Below, piece after piece: positions 28,477-37,400 of a DNA stretch of 64,000 nt. The notes under the pieces are model-generated. The model made no database searches. It was not told the DNA's origin and saw only the letters and a list, made by a program, of their open reading frames with translations. Both the position numbers and the translations under genes were made by a program. Origin of the DNA: an uncultured Streptomyces sp. (GTDB taxonomy: Bacteria > Actinomycetota > Actinomycetes > Streptomycetales > Streptomycetaceae); NCBI RefSeq assembly GCF_947488945.1, contig NZ_CANLBS010000011.1, positions 62,001 through 126,000 on the forward strand. The letters run 5' to 3'. Each line of letters starts with the position of its first letter. The stretch's first letter is position 1.

Positions 28477-28581
28477 TCCCGTGCCGCGCCGTGCGTCCGC
28501 GTCACCTTCCCCGCCGATCAATTAGGTTGGGTGCAGCGGGGAACGCGCAGGTACGAGAAGAAGAATGGGCTGATACCCGGG

Positions 28582-30234
28582 ATGAACGCACACAGCCGCA
28601 CCAAGCTCAACCAGACGCCCGAGTGGACCGCGCTCGGCAAGCACCGCGAGGAGCTCGGCGCGGTCCGTCTCCGGCAGTTGTTCGAGGACGACGCCGACCG
28701 CGGCACCGCATACACGCTCCGGGTCGGCGACCTCCACATCGACTACTCCAAGCACCTCGTCACCGACGAGACGCTGCGGCTGCTCCGCGACCTCGCCGCG
28801 GCCACCGGGGTCGCCGGGCTGCGCGACGCCATGTTCCGCGGCGAGAAGATCAACACCACCGAGGACCGCGCCGTCCTGCACACCGCGCTGCGCGCCCCGC
28901 GCGACGCGGTGATCGAGGTGGACGGCGAGAACGTCGTGCCCGAGGTGCACGCCGTCCTCGACAAGATGTCCGCCTTCTCCGACCGCCTGCGCTCCGGCGG
29001 CTGGACCGGTCACACCGGCAAGGCGATCAAGAACGTCGTCAACATCGGCATCGGCGGCTCCGACCTCGGCCCCGCCATGGCGTACGAGGCGCTGCGCTCC
29101 TTCACGGACCGCTCGCTCACCTTCCGCTTCGTCTCCAACGTCGACGGCGCCGACCTGCACGAAGCGGTCCGCGACCTCGACCCGGCCGAGACGCTCTTCA
29201 TCGTCGCCTCGAAGACGTTCACCACCATCGAGACCATCACCAACGCCACCTCGGCCCGCGACTGGCTGCTCACCGGCCTGAAGGCGGGTCAGGAAGCGGT
29301 CGCCAAGCACTTCGTGGCGCTGTCGACCAACGCCGAGAAGGTCGCGGACTTCGGCATCGACACCGAGAACATGTTCGCGTTCTGGGACTGGGTCGGCGGG
29401 CGCTATTCCTACGACTCGGCGATCGGCCTCTCGCTGATGATCGCCATCGGACCGGACCGGTTCCGCGAGATGCTCGCCGGTTTCCACCTCGTCGACGAGC
29501 ACTTCCGCACCGCCCCCGCCGAGGAGAACGCCCCGCTGCTGCTGGGCCTGCTGGGCATCTGGTACGGCGCCTGGTTCGACGCGCAGTCGCACGCCGTCCT
29601 GCCCTACAGCCACTACCTGTCGAAGTTCACCGCCTACCTCCAGCAGCTCGACATGGAGTCCAACGGCAAGTCCGTGGACCGCGACGGCAACCCCGTCGAG
29701 TGGCAGACCGGCCCGGTGGTCTGGGGCACGCCCGGCACCAACGGCCAGCACGCGTACTACCAGTTGATCCACCAGGGCACCAAGGTGATCCCCGCCGACT
29801 TCATCGGCTTCGCCTCGCCCGTCGAGGACCTGCTGCCGGGGCTGGTGGCCCAGCACGACCTGCTGATGGCGAACTTCTTCGCCCAGACGCAGGCGCTGGC
29901 CTTCGGCAAGACCCCGGACGAGGTCCGCGCGGAGGGCGTCGCCGAGGAACTGGTGCCGCACAAGACGTTCCGGGGCAACCACCCCACCACGACGATCCTC
30001 GCCGACGCCCTGACGCCCTCGGTCCTCGGCCAGCTCATCGCGCTGTACGAGCACAAGGTCTTCGTGCAGGGCGCCGTCTGGAACATCGACTCCTTCGACC
30101 AGTGGGGCGTCGAACTCGGCAAGGTCCTCGCGAAGAAGATCGAGCCCGTCCTCACCGGCGACGCTTCCACCGACGGGCTGGACAGCTCCACCGCCGCCCT
30201 CGTCGGCGCCTACCGGTCGCTGCGCGGACGCTGA
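28582..30234 (+). CDS. pgi: glucose-6-phosphate isomerase
   Basis: This 550-aa enzyme interconverts glucose-6-phosphate and fructose-6-phosphate, linking glycolysis to the pentose-phosphate genes downstream. It has the sugar-phosphate site GIGGSDLGPAM, S-K-T-F-T-T-I-E-T, the catalytic glutamate region ESNGKSVDRDG, G-T-N-G-Q-H-A-Y-Y-Q-L-I-H-Q-G and C-terminal QWGVELGK. ATG 28582 begins the conserved N-terminus (M-N-A-H-S-R-T-K-L). The upstream open frame is non-conserved sequence containing the rbpA terminator. Confidence 0.96.
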   Translation: MNAHSRTKLNQTPEWTALGKHREELGAVRLRQLFEDDADRGTAYTLRVGDLHIDYSKHLVTDETLRLLRDLAAATGVAGLRDAMFRGEKINTTEDRAVLHTALRAPRDAVIEVDGENVVPEVHAVLDKMSAFSDRLRSGGWTGHTGKAIKNVVNIGIGGSDLGPAMAYEALRSFTDRSLTFRFVSNVDGADLHEAVRDLDPAETLFIVASKTFTTIETITNATSARDWLLTGLKAGQEAVAKHFVALSTNAEKVADFGIDTENMFAFWDWVGGRYSYDSAIGLSLMIAIGPDRFREMLAGFHLVDEHFRTAPAEENAPLLLGLLGIWYGAWFDAQSHAVLPYSHYLSKFTAYLQQLDMESNGKSVDRDGNPVEWQTGPVVWGTPGTNGQHAYYQLIHQGTKVIPADFIGFASPVEDLLPGLVAQHDLLMANFFAQTQALAFGKTPDEVRAEGVAEELVPHKTFRGNHPTTTILADALTPSVLGQLIALYEHKVFVQGAVWNIDSFDQWGVELGKVLAKKIEPVLTGDASTDGLDSSTAALVGAYRSLRGR

Positions 30235-30238
30235 GCCG

Positions 30239-30802
30239 ATGACGGCGGGGGAGGGGACGGACGGCCCCGGACCGGGTGACCGTGACGCCGCTCCCGGTGC
30301 GGGCGGGGCGGGCGGGGCCGTACGGCTCCGGCCGCCCCGCCACGCCCTGGACCGGCGGGCCGTCCACTGGTGGCGCACCCAGTGGCTGCTGGCCGCCGCC
30401 GCCCCCGCCGTCCTCGCCGCCGGGCCGGCCGCGTTCTTCGGCACGGCCCGGTTCTGGCTGCTGCTGTCCGCCGCCGTCCTCGGGGTGCTCGGCGCGGTCT
30501 GCGCGGCGCTGCTGCCCGGGTGGTGGTACCGCATCCACCGCTGGGAGGTCACCGGGGACGCGGTCTACGTCCGCACCGGCTATCTCGTCCAGGAGTGGCG
30601 GATCGCCCCCATGTCCCGCATCCAGACCGTGGACACGGTGCGCGGCCCGCTGGAGCAGCTCTACGGCCTCGCCACCCTCACCGTCACCACCGCCTCCGCC
30701 AAGGGCGCGCTGCGCATCGCGGGGCTCGGCCACGCACAGGCGGCGGACCTCGCGGCCCGGCTGACCCGGATCACCCGGGACACCCCCGGCGACGCCACAT
30801 GA
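30239..30802 (+). CDS. PH-domain (bPH2, YdbS-like) membrane protein
   Basis: The 187-aa protein has a disordered Gly/Ala-rich N-terminus (1-35), two membrane helices (about 48-95) and one bacterial PH domain (bPH2) with the sequence RWEVTGDAVYVRTG and R-I-Q-T-V-D-T-V-R-G-P-L-E-Q-L-Y-G-L. It overlaps the next gene by 4 bp, which encodes a longer PH-domain membrane protein, so the two probably form a complex like B. subtilis YdbS/YdbT. It is 4 bp after pgi, although the functions appear unrelated. Confidence 0.85.
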   Translation: MTAGEGTDGPGPGDRDAAPGAGGAGGAVRLRPPRHALDRRAVHWWRTQWLLAAAAPAVLAAGPAAFFGTARFWLLLSAAVLGVLGAVCAALLPGWWYRIHRWEVTGDAVYVRTGYLVQEWRIAPMSRIQTVDTVRGPLEQLYGLATLTVTTASAKGALRIAGLGHAQAADLAARLTRITRDTPGDAT

Positions 30803-32331
30803 CGACCGACGACGACTGGCGGCGGCTCGACCCGCGCACGGTCCTGGTCACCGCGCAGCTCACCGGGGGAGTGGTGGTCGGCGCGGGCGTGCCCGTCGCG
30901 GCGGCGCTCTCCGGCCGGCTGGGGACCGGCCGGGCCGCGCTCTGGGCGGTGGCCGTCGGCCTGCTCCTCGTGGCCGTCGCGGTCGCCGCCGACCACGTCC
31001 GCCGGCTCCGCACCCGCTACCGGATCGGCGAGGACCGGGTCGAGCTCCACTCCGGACTGCTGCTGACCCGCCGCCGCTCGCTGGCCCGCGAGCGCATCCG
31101 CAGCGTCGACGTCACCGCCCGCCCCCTGCTGCGCCTGCTCGGACTGGTCACCGTGCGCATCGGCACCGGGGAGCACGCGGGCGGCGACTCCACGCTCGAA
31201 CTGGACCCGGTGACCAGGGCGGAGGGCGACCGGCTGCGCCGACTGCTGCTGACCCGCACCGCCTCCGCGGCCGGTGACGACGTCCGGCACGAGGGCGAGC
31301 TGGCGGCCCTCGACCTCCGCTGGATCCGCTACGCCCCGGTCTCCTTCGTCGCCCCCATGCTCGGCGGCGCGGCGATCGGCGGGGTCATGCAGGTCAGCGA
31401 CTGGGTGGGCGCGCAGGGCGAGGTGATCCACTGGACGGTGGAGCTGTTCCGGGACGTCCCGGTCCGCTGGGCCGTCACGGCGGTCGTCCTCGCCGCGCTG
31501 GCGACCGGGGCGCTCGGCGCGCTCGTGCTGTGGACCGAGATGTGGTGGAACTACCGCCTGGTCCGCGAGCCGGGCTCCACCCTGCGGGTCCGGCGCGGGC
31601 TGCTCACCTCGCGTTCCATATCGGTGGAGGAGGCCCGGCTGCGCGGCGTGGACCTCGTCGAGCCTCTGGGCGTACGGCTGTTCGGCGCGGCGCGGCTGGA
31701 CGCGATCACCACCGGGCTGGCGGACGGCGAAGAGGCCAGGGAGGCCCACCACGGCACCCTGCTGCCGGCCGCGCCCCGGTCGGTGGCCGACGCCGTCGCC
31801 GCCCGGGTGCTGCGCGGCGCGGTCCCGCCGACCCGCGTGCCGCTGACCGCCCACCCGCGCGCCGCCCGCGGCCGCAGGCTCCGCCGTGCGGTGTCCGCCG
31901 CCCTGGTGCCCGTCGCCGTACTCGCCCTGCTGGGCGCGCTGGTGACGCCGGTGCTGCTGTGGACCGCGCTGGTCTGCGCGGCGGTGCTGCCGACGCTCGC
32001 GGTGGTGCTGGCCCTCGACGCCTACCGGAACCTCGGCCACGCGCTGACCGACCGGCACCTCGTCACCCGTTCGGGCACGGTCCGCCGCTCGACCGCGGCC
32101 CTCGACCGGGCCGGGGTGATCGGCTGGACGGTCCGGCAGTCGTACTTCCAGCGCCGCGCCGGCCTCGTCGACGTCACCGCCACCACCGCTGCCGGGGGCG
32201 GTGCCTACACGGCCCGCGACGCCGGAGCCTTCGAGGGCCTCATCTTCGCCGCCGAGGCCGTTCCGGGGCTGTTGGAACCGTTCCTGGAGCCCGCCGGGGA
32301 GGGTACGCGGGGCGCGCCCGCGGGCGGCTGA
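30799..32331 (+). CDS. PH-domain (bPH2 repeat, YdbT-like) membrane protein
   Basis: The 510-aa protein has several paired membrane helices (about 20-65, 175-250, 365-410) and three bPH2 domains (RYRIGEDRVELHSGLLLTRR; R-V-R-R-G-L-L-T-S-R-S-I-S-V-E-E-A-R-L-R-G-V-D; HALTDRHLVTRSGTVRRS). B. subtilis YdbT contributes to bacteriocin resistance; the function here is unproven. It starts in the ATGA overlap with its partner, so the two are co-translated. Confidence 0.85.
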   Translation: MTTDDDWRRLDPRTVLVTAQLTGGVVVGAGVPVAAALSGRLGTGRAALWAVAVGLLLVAVAVAADHVRRLRTRYRIGEDRVELHSGLLLTRRRSLARERIRSVDVTARPLLRLLGLVTVRIGTGEHAGGDSTLELDPVTRAEGDRLRRLLLTRTASAAGDDVRHEGELAALDLRWIRYAPVSFVAPMLGGAAIGGVMQVSDWVGAQGEVIHWTVELFRDVPVRWAVTAVVLAALATGALGALVLWTEMWWNYRLVREPGSTLRVRRGLLTSRSISVEEARLRGVDLVEPLGVRLFGAARLDAITTGLADGEEAREAHHGTLLPAAPRSVADAVAARVLRGAVPPTRVPLTAHPRAARGRRLRRAVSAALVPVAVLALLGALVTPVLLWTALVCAAVLPTLAVVLALDAYRNLGHALTDRHLVTRSGTVRRSTAALDRAGVIGWTVRQSYFQRRAGLVDVTATTAAGGGAYTARDAGAFEGLIFAAEAVPGLLEPFLEPAGEGTRGAPAGG

Positions 32332-32368
32332 GCGGGAGGCGGGCCGACGCGGGACACCGTCCTGCGGC

Positions 32369-32764
32369 TCACAGGACGTGGGCGCACACGATCACCGCCG
32401 CGGTGAGGACCGCCGTCCCCGCGCCGACGACGAGGAGATGCCCGTCGTCGGCCCTCCACAGCGGCTTCCGCAGGGCCGCTTGTGTCATGGCGCGTTCCGG
32501 CCGTGCCGGGTCGTGGACGACCGGAACCAGCGGCTTGCCGTCCTCGGGCGGCAGGTCGGCCACCCGCACCCGGATGTGGTGGCGGCGGCCCTTGCCGTCC
32601 TCGTAGGCGACATCGGCCGGCCCGGTGTCCGGGCCGGTACGCGTCCCGATGCGCCTGCCGTCGGTGCGGACACCCCTGCGCCGGAGCACCAGGACGTCGC
32701 GCACCGCGAAGAACCCGAGCGCGAGCATGGCCGCCGCCGGGACGAACACGAGGAGCACGGCCAA
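32369..32764 (-). CDS. DUF3592-like small membrane protein
   Basis: The 131-aa protein has an N-terminal and a C-terminal membrane helix (about 1-22 and 110-130) with a soluble beta-rich middle (DVAYEDGKGRRHHIRVRV; LVPVVHDPARPERA), the pattern of DUF3592 proteins. The TTG at 32764 with AAAGGGG upstream is the best start; a GTG at 32758 is nearly equivalent. The function is unknown. It converges on the PH-domain genes. Confidence 0.72.
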   Translation of the reverse strand: MAVLLVFVPAAAMLALGFFAVRDVLVLRRRGVRTDGRRIGTRTGPDTGPADVAYEDGKGRRHHIRVRVADLPPEDGKPLVPVVHDPARPERAMTQAALRKPLWRADDGHLLVVGAGTAVLTAAVIVCAHVL

Positions 32765-32817
32765 GGCGCCACCCCTTTCCCAGCCGCGGAACCGATCCGG
32801 TGGCCAACTTACGCCAG

Positions 32818-32855
32818 AGGCCCGCCCCGCCCGCGGGTGCGGGCGGAACGGGCCT
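32818..32855 (-). terminator. terminator of the pentose-phosphate operon
   Basis: The imperfect hairpin AGGCCCG...CGGGCCT with inner CCGCCCGC/GCGGGCGG pairing lies just downstream of pgl on the minus strand. Confidence 0.65.
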
Positions 32856-32878
32856 CCGGGGGTACGGAGCCGGTCGGA

Positions 32879-33661
32879 TCAGGGAGAGGCCGGCGGATAC
32901 AGGTCGCGGGGGAGGCGGGAGGCCGCCGCCGCGTCCAGCAGCCAGAGCGTGCGGCTGCGGCCGTACGCGCCCGCCGCCGGGGCCTGGATCTCCCCGGCGC
33001 CGGACAGGGCGATCCGGGCCGCCTCCGCCTTGTCCTCGCCCGCCGCCAGCAGCCACACCTCGCGCGCCGCCCGGATGGCCGGGAGCGTGAGGGTGATGCG
33101 GGTCGGCGGCGGCTTGGGCGCGCCGTGCACACCGACGACGGTGCGCTCGGTCTCCCGTACCGCGGGCAGCTCCGGGAAGAGCGACGCGACGTGGGTGTCC
33201 GGGCCGACGCCCAGCATCAGCACGTCGAACGTCGGCACCGGGCCGTGGTCCTCCGGGGCCGACGCCTTCGCCAGCTCCTCGGCGTACCCGGCCGCCGCGG
33301 CGTCCGCGTCGGCGCCGTACGGCCCGTCCGAGGCGGGCATGGCGTGCACCCGCGCCGGGTCCAGGTCGACCGAGTCCAGCAGGGCCGCGCGGGCCTGCGT
33401 GACGTTGCGCTCCGGGTCGCCGTCCGGTTCGAACCGCTCGTCGCCCCACCACAGGTCGAGCCGCGACCAGTCGACCGCGTCCCGGGCGGGCGCCTCGGCG
33501 AGCGCGGCCAGCAGGCCGTTGCCGTTGCGCCCGCCGGTCAGCACCACCGAGGCGTGTCCGCGAGCGGCCTGGGCGTCCACGATCTTCGTGATCAGCCGGG
33601 CCGCCGCGGCCTGCGCCATCAGCTCCTTGTCGCGGTGCACGACCAACTGCGGGGTGCTCAC
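32879..33661 (-). CDS. pgl: 6-phosphogluconolactonase
   Basis: The 260-aa hydrolase performs the second oxidative pentose-phosphate step (6-phosphogluconolactone to 6-phosphogluconate). NagB/Pgl fold landmarks are VVLTGGRNGNGLLAAL, DLWWGDERFEPDGDPERN, DVLMLGVGPDTHVASLFPE and a C-terminal sugar-phosphate region. The GTG at 33661 overlaps the opcA stop. It is the last gene of the tkt-tal-zwf-opcA-pgl operon. Confidence 0.94.
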   Translation of the reverse strand: MSTPQLVVHRDKELMAQAAAARLITKIVDAQAARGHASVVLTGGRNGNGLLAALAEAPARDAVDWSRLDLWWGDERFEPDGDPERNVTQARAALLDSVDLDPARVHAMPASDGPYGADADAAAAGYAEELAKASAPEDHGPVPTFDVLMLGVGPDTHVASLFPELPAVRETERTVVGVHGAPKPPPTRITLTLPAIRAAREVWLLAAGEDKAEAARIALSGAGEIQAPAAGAYGRSRTLWLLDAAAASRLPRDLYPPASP

Positions 33662-34713
33662 TTGGCGGCCGCCTTCTTGGTGGCCGCGGCCTTCTTGGCG
33701 GGGGCGGCGGACTTCGGCTTCTCGGCCTCGTCCTCCTTCTCCGCCTCCGGCGCGGGCTCGGCGGGCTTGGCCGCGTTGACCTCGCCGGGGCCGCTGAGCT
33801 TCTCGACGCCGAACCGCACCGCCGAGGCGTAGGTGTTGTCCGGGTCCAGCCGGCGCAGCTCCTCCGCGAGCAGCTCCGCGGTCTCGCGCCGCTTGAGCGC
33901 GACTCCGCGGTCGGGCTGGCCGACCATGGAGAGCGTGGCGAGCGAGCCGTCGGCCCGGTCGAGCACGATCGGGCCGTTCTTCGTCTCCATCCGGACGGCG
34001 GTGAGGCCCGGGCCCTCGGAGAGGGTGCGGGTCACCGGCACGCCGAGCCGGTCCGCGAGCCACATGGCCAGCAGCTCGCAGCTCGGGTTGTCGGCCTCGC
34101 CCTCGACGGTCGCCGAGACGACCTCCGCGGGCTGCTGGTCCAGGGCCGCGGCCAGCATCGAGCGCCACGGCGTGATGCGGGTCCAGGCCAGGTCCGTGTC
34201 GCCGGGCTCGTAGGTCGCCGCGCGGACGGCCAGCTCGTCGAGCGGGTGCTCGGCCGAGTAGGTGTCCGTGATGCGGCGCTGCGCGAGCGCGCCCAGCGGG
34301 TCCTTCGCCGGGTCGGCGGGAGCGTCCTCCGGCCACCAGACCACGACCGGGGCGTCCGGCAGCAGCAGCGGCAGGACCACCGACTGCGCGTGGTTGGCGA
34401 GTTCGCCGTGCAGACGCAGGACGACGGTCTCGCCGGAGCCCGAGTCGGAACCGACCCGGATCTCCGCGTCGAGGCGCGCGTCGCGGCGGCTGCGCGGCGA
34501 GCGGCTGACCCGCTTGATCACCGCGATGATCCGCGAGGGGTGCTCGCGGGAGGAGTCGGTCGCCGACTTGAGCGCGTCGTAGGCGTTCTCCTCGTCGGTG
34601 ACGATGACCAGCGTGAGCACCATGCCGATGGCCGGCGAGCCGACCGCGCGGCGGGCCGAGATCAGCGCGTTGTTGATCTTGCTGGACGTGGTTTCCGTGA
34701 GATCGATCTTCAT
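33658..34713 (-). CDS. opcA: glucose-6-phosphate dehydrogenase assembly protein OpcA
   Basis: The 351-aa OpcA family protein is required for full G6PDH activity in actinobacteria and cyanobacteria. It shows the N-terminal TLVIVTDEENAYDAL and HPSRIIAVI, then V-L-P-L-L-L-P-D-A-P-V-V-V-W-W-P and D-L-A-W-T-R-I-T-P-W-R. The C-terminus has a Lys/Ala/Glu-rich tail of about 45 residues. It overlaps zwf by 4 bp. Confidence 0.94.
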   Translation of the reverse strand: MKIDLTETTSSKINNALISARRAVGSPAIGMVLTLVIVTDEENAYDALKSATDSSREHPSRIIAVIKRVSRSPRSRRDARLDAEIRVGSDSGSGETVVLRLHGELANHAQSVVLPLLLPDAPVVVWWPEDAPADPAKDPLGALAQRRITDTYSAEHPLDELAVRAATYEPGDTDLAWTRITPWRSMLAAALDQQPAEVVSATVEGEADNPSCELLAMWLADRLGVPVTRTLSEGPGLTAVRMETKNGPIVLDRADGSLATLSMVGQPDRGVALKRRETAELLAEELRRLDPDNTYASAVRFGVEKLSGPGEVNAAKPAEPAPEAEKEDEAEKPKSAAPAKKAAATKKAAAK

Positions 34714-36242
34714 GGCCGGCGCCAGCTCCGTCCGTCGCGTGCGAGCATCTCGTCCGCCTCGGCCGGACCCCAGGTCCCGGCCGCGTACTGCGCGGGCTTG
34801 CCGTGCTTGTCCCAGTAGGCCTCGATCGGGTCGAGGATGTTCCAGGACAGTTCGACCTCCTGGTGGCGGGGGAAGAGGTTGGCGTCGCCGAGCAGCACGT
34901 CGAGGATGAGCCGCTCGTACGCCTCCGGGCTGGACTCGGTGAAGGACTCGCCGTAGGCGAAGTCCATCGTGACGTCCCGGACCTCCATGGAGGTGCCCGG
35001 CACCTTCGAGCCGAACCGCACCGTGACGCCCTCGTCCGGCTGGACCCGGATGACCAGGGCGTTGCCGCCCAGCTCCTCCGTGGCGCCGGACTCGAACGGC
35101 AGGTACGGGGCGCGCTTGAAGACGACCGCGATCTCCGTGACCCGGCGGCCGAGGCGCTTCCCGGTCCGGAGGTAGAACGGGACGCCCGCCCAGCGGCGGT
35201 TGTTGACCGTCAGCTTGATCGCCGCGAAGGTGTCCGTCGTCGACTTGGGGTCGATGCCGTCCTCTTCGAGGTAGCCGAGGACTTCCTCGCCGCCCTGCCA
35301 CGCGTGCGCGTACTGCCCGCGCACGGTGTGCTTGCCCAGGTCCTCCGGGAGCTCGACGGCGGTGAGCACCTTGAGCTTCTCGGCGACCAGCGCCTTCGGG
35401 TGGAAGGAGCCGGGCTCCTCCATCGCCGTCAGCGCCATGAGCTGGAGCAGGTGGTTCTGGATGACGTCACGGGCCGCGCCGATGCCGTCGTAGTAACCGG
35501 CCCGGCCGCCGATGCCGATGTCCTCGGCCATCGTGATCTGGACGTGGTCGACGTAGGACCTGTTCCAGACCGGCTCGAACATCGTGTTGGCGAACCGCAG
35601 CGCCAGGATGTTCTGGACGGTCTCCTTGCCCAGGTAGTGGTCGATCCGGAAGACCTCGTTGGGCGGGAAGACGTCGTGCACGAGCCGGTTCAGCTCCTGC
35701 GCGCTCTCCAGGTCGTGGCCGAAGGGCTTCTCGATGACGGCCCGCCGCCACGCGCCTTCCTTCTGGTCGGCGAGGCCGTGCTTCTTGAGCTGCTCGACGA
35801 CCTTGGGGAAGAACTTCGGCGGCACGGACAGGTAGAAGGCGAAGTTGCCTCCGGTGCCCTGCGCCTTGTCGAGTTCCTCGATCGTCGCCTTGAGCGTCTC
35901 GAACGCCTCGTCGTCGTCGAAGTTGCCCGGCACGAAGCGCATCCCCTGGATGAGCTGCTGCCAGACCTCCTCGCGGAACGGGGTCCGGGAATGCTCCTTG
36001 ACCGCGTCGTGGACGACCTGGGCGAAGTCCTCGTCCTCCCAGTCGCGGCGCGCGAATCCGATGAGGGAGAAGCCCGGCGGCAACAGGCCGCGATTGGCCA
36101 GGTCGTAGACGGCGGGCATCAGCTTTTTGCGGGACAAATCGCCCGTGACGCCAAAGATGACCAGGCCCGACGGCCCCGCGATGCGCGGGAGCCGTCGGTC
36201 CTGGGGGTCACGAAGCGGGTTGGCTCCGGGAACACCAGACAA
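34710..36242 (-). CDS. zwf: glucose-6-phosphate 1-dehydrogenase
   Basis: The 510-aa first enzyme of the oxidative pentose-phosphate pathway makes NADPH. The cofactor loop is GVTGDLSRKK (31-40); EKPFGHD, the substrate and catalytic motif RIDHYLGKE and the C-terminal Y-W-D-K-H-G-K are present. The start is a TTG at 36242, 5 bp after the tal stop. This start is inferred because the conserved N-terminus (SGVPGANPLRD) begins here and no ATG or GTG is suitably placed, so low-efficiency coupled translation after tal is likely. Confidence 0.95.
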   Translation of the reverse strand: MSGVPGANPLRDPQDRRLPRIAGPSGLVIFGVTGDLSRKKLMPAVYDLANRGLLPPGFSLIGFARRDWEDEDFAQVVHDAVKEHSRTPFREEVWQQLIQGMRFVPGNFDDDEAFETLKATIEELDKAQGTGGNFAFYLSVPPKFFPKVVEQLKKHGLADQKEGAWRRAVIEKPFGHDLESAQELNRLVHDVFPPNEVFRIDHYLGKETVQNILALRFANTMFEPVWNRSYVDHVQITMAEDIGIGGRAGYYDGIGAARDVIQNHLLQLMALTAMEEPGSFHPKALVAEKLKVLTAVELPEDLGKHTVRGQYAHAWQGGEEVLGYLEEDGIDPKSTTDTFAAIKLTVNNRRWAGVPFYLRTGKRLGRRVTEIAVVFKRAPYLPFESGATEELGGNALVIRVQPDEGVTVRFGSKVPGTSMEVRDVTMDFAYGESFTESSPEAYERLILDVLLGDANLFPRHQEVELSWNILDPIEAYWDKHGKPAQYAAGTWGPAEADEMLARDGRSWRRP

Positions 36243-36247
36243 AGTGG

Positions 36248-37366
36248 TCAGCCCTTCGAGGGGGCGAGACGGAGGAGCTCCGCCTCGGTCGACTTGAGGA
36301 GGTCGTTCCAGGACGCCTCGAACTTCTCGACGCCCTCTTCTTCCAGCAGTCGCACCACGTCGTCGTACGAGATGCCGAGCTTCGCGAGGGCGTCCAGTTC
36401 GGACCGCGACTGCTCGTACGTGCCGGTGATGGTGTCACCGGTGATCTGCCCGTGGTCGGCCGTGGCTTCCAGGGTGCCCTCGGGCATGGTGTTCACCGTG
36501 CCGGGAGCGACCAGGTCGTCGACGTACAGGGTGTCCTTGTACGCCGGGTCCTTGACGCCGGTGGAGGCCCACAGCGGACGCTGCTTGTTGGCCTGCGCCT
36601 TGTCGAGGGCGGCCCAGCGGTCGGAGGAGAAGACCTCCTCGTACGCCTGGTAGGCCAGGCGGGCGTTGGCCAGCGCGGCCTTGCCCTTAAGCGCCTTCGC
36701 CTCGTCGGTGCCCAGCGCGTCGAGCCGCTTGTCGATCTCGGTGTCCACGCGGGACACGAAGAACGACGCGACCGAGTGGATCTTGGAGAGATCCAGGCCG
36801 GCGGCCTTCGCCTTCTCCAGACCCGCCAGGTAGGCGTCCATCACCAGGCGGTAGCGCTCCAGCGAGAAGATCAGCGTGACGTTGACGCTGATGCCCCGCC
36901 CGATGACCTCGGTGATCGCCGGCAGGCCGGCCTCGGTCGCCGGGATCTTGATGAGGGTGTTGGGCCGGTCGACGAGCCAGGCGAGCTGCTTGGCCTCGGC
37001 GACGGTCGCGTGGGTGTTGTGGGCCAGACGCGGGTCGACCTCGATGGAGACCCGGCCGTCCTGGCCGTCGGTGGAGTCGAAGACCGGCCGCAGGATGTCG
37101 GCGGCGTCGCGGACGTCCGCCGTCGTGATCATGCGGATGGCTTCCTCGACGGTGACCTCGCGGACGGCGAGGTCCGAGAGCTGCTGGTCGTAGCCGTCAC
37201 CGCCCGAGATCGCCTTCTGGAAGATCGACGGGTTGGTGGTGACGCCGACGACGTGGCTCTGGTCGATCAGCTCGGCGAGGTTGCCCGAGGTGATCCGCTT
37301 GCGCGACAGGTCGTCGAGCCAGATCGCCACGCCCTCGTCGGAAAGGCGCTTGAGTGCGTCGGTCAT
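36248..37366 (-). CDS. tal: transaldolase
   Basis: The 372-aa TIM-barrel enzyme transfers dihydroxyacetone units between sugar phosphates. The Schiff-base lysine is in TLIKIPATEAGL (Lys140), and GVTTNPSIFQKAI marks the N-terminal site. Length is typical of the actinobacterial transaldolase subfamily. Confidence 0.96.
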   Translation of the reverse strand: MTDALKRLSDEGVAIWLDDLSRKRITSGNLAELIDQSHVVGVTTNPSIFQKAISGGDGYDQQLSDLAVREVTVEEAIRMITTADVRDAADILRPVFDSTDGQDGRVSIEVDPRLAHNTHATVAEAKQLAWLVDRPNTLIKIPATEAGLPAITEVIGRGISVNVTLIFSLERYRLVMDAYLAGLEKAKAAGLDLSKIHSVASFFVSRVDTEIDKRLDALGTDEAKALKGKAALANARLAYQAYEEVFSSDRWAALDKAQANKQRPLWASTGVKDPAYKDTLYVDDLVAPGTVNTMPEGTLEATADHGQITGDTITGTYEQSRSELDALAKLGISYDDVVRLLEEEGVEKFEASWNDLLKSTEAELLRLAPSKG

Positions 37367-37400
37367 GAGAGTTGCATCTCCTACTGGTGGTATGTCTGCG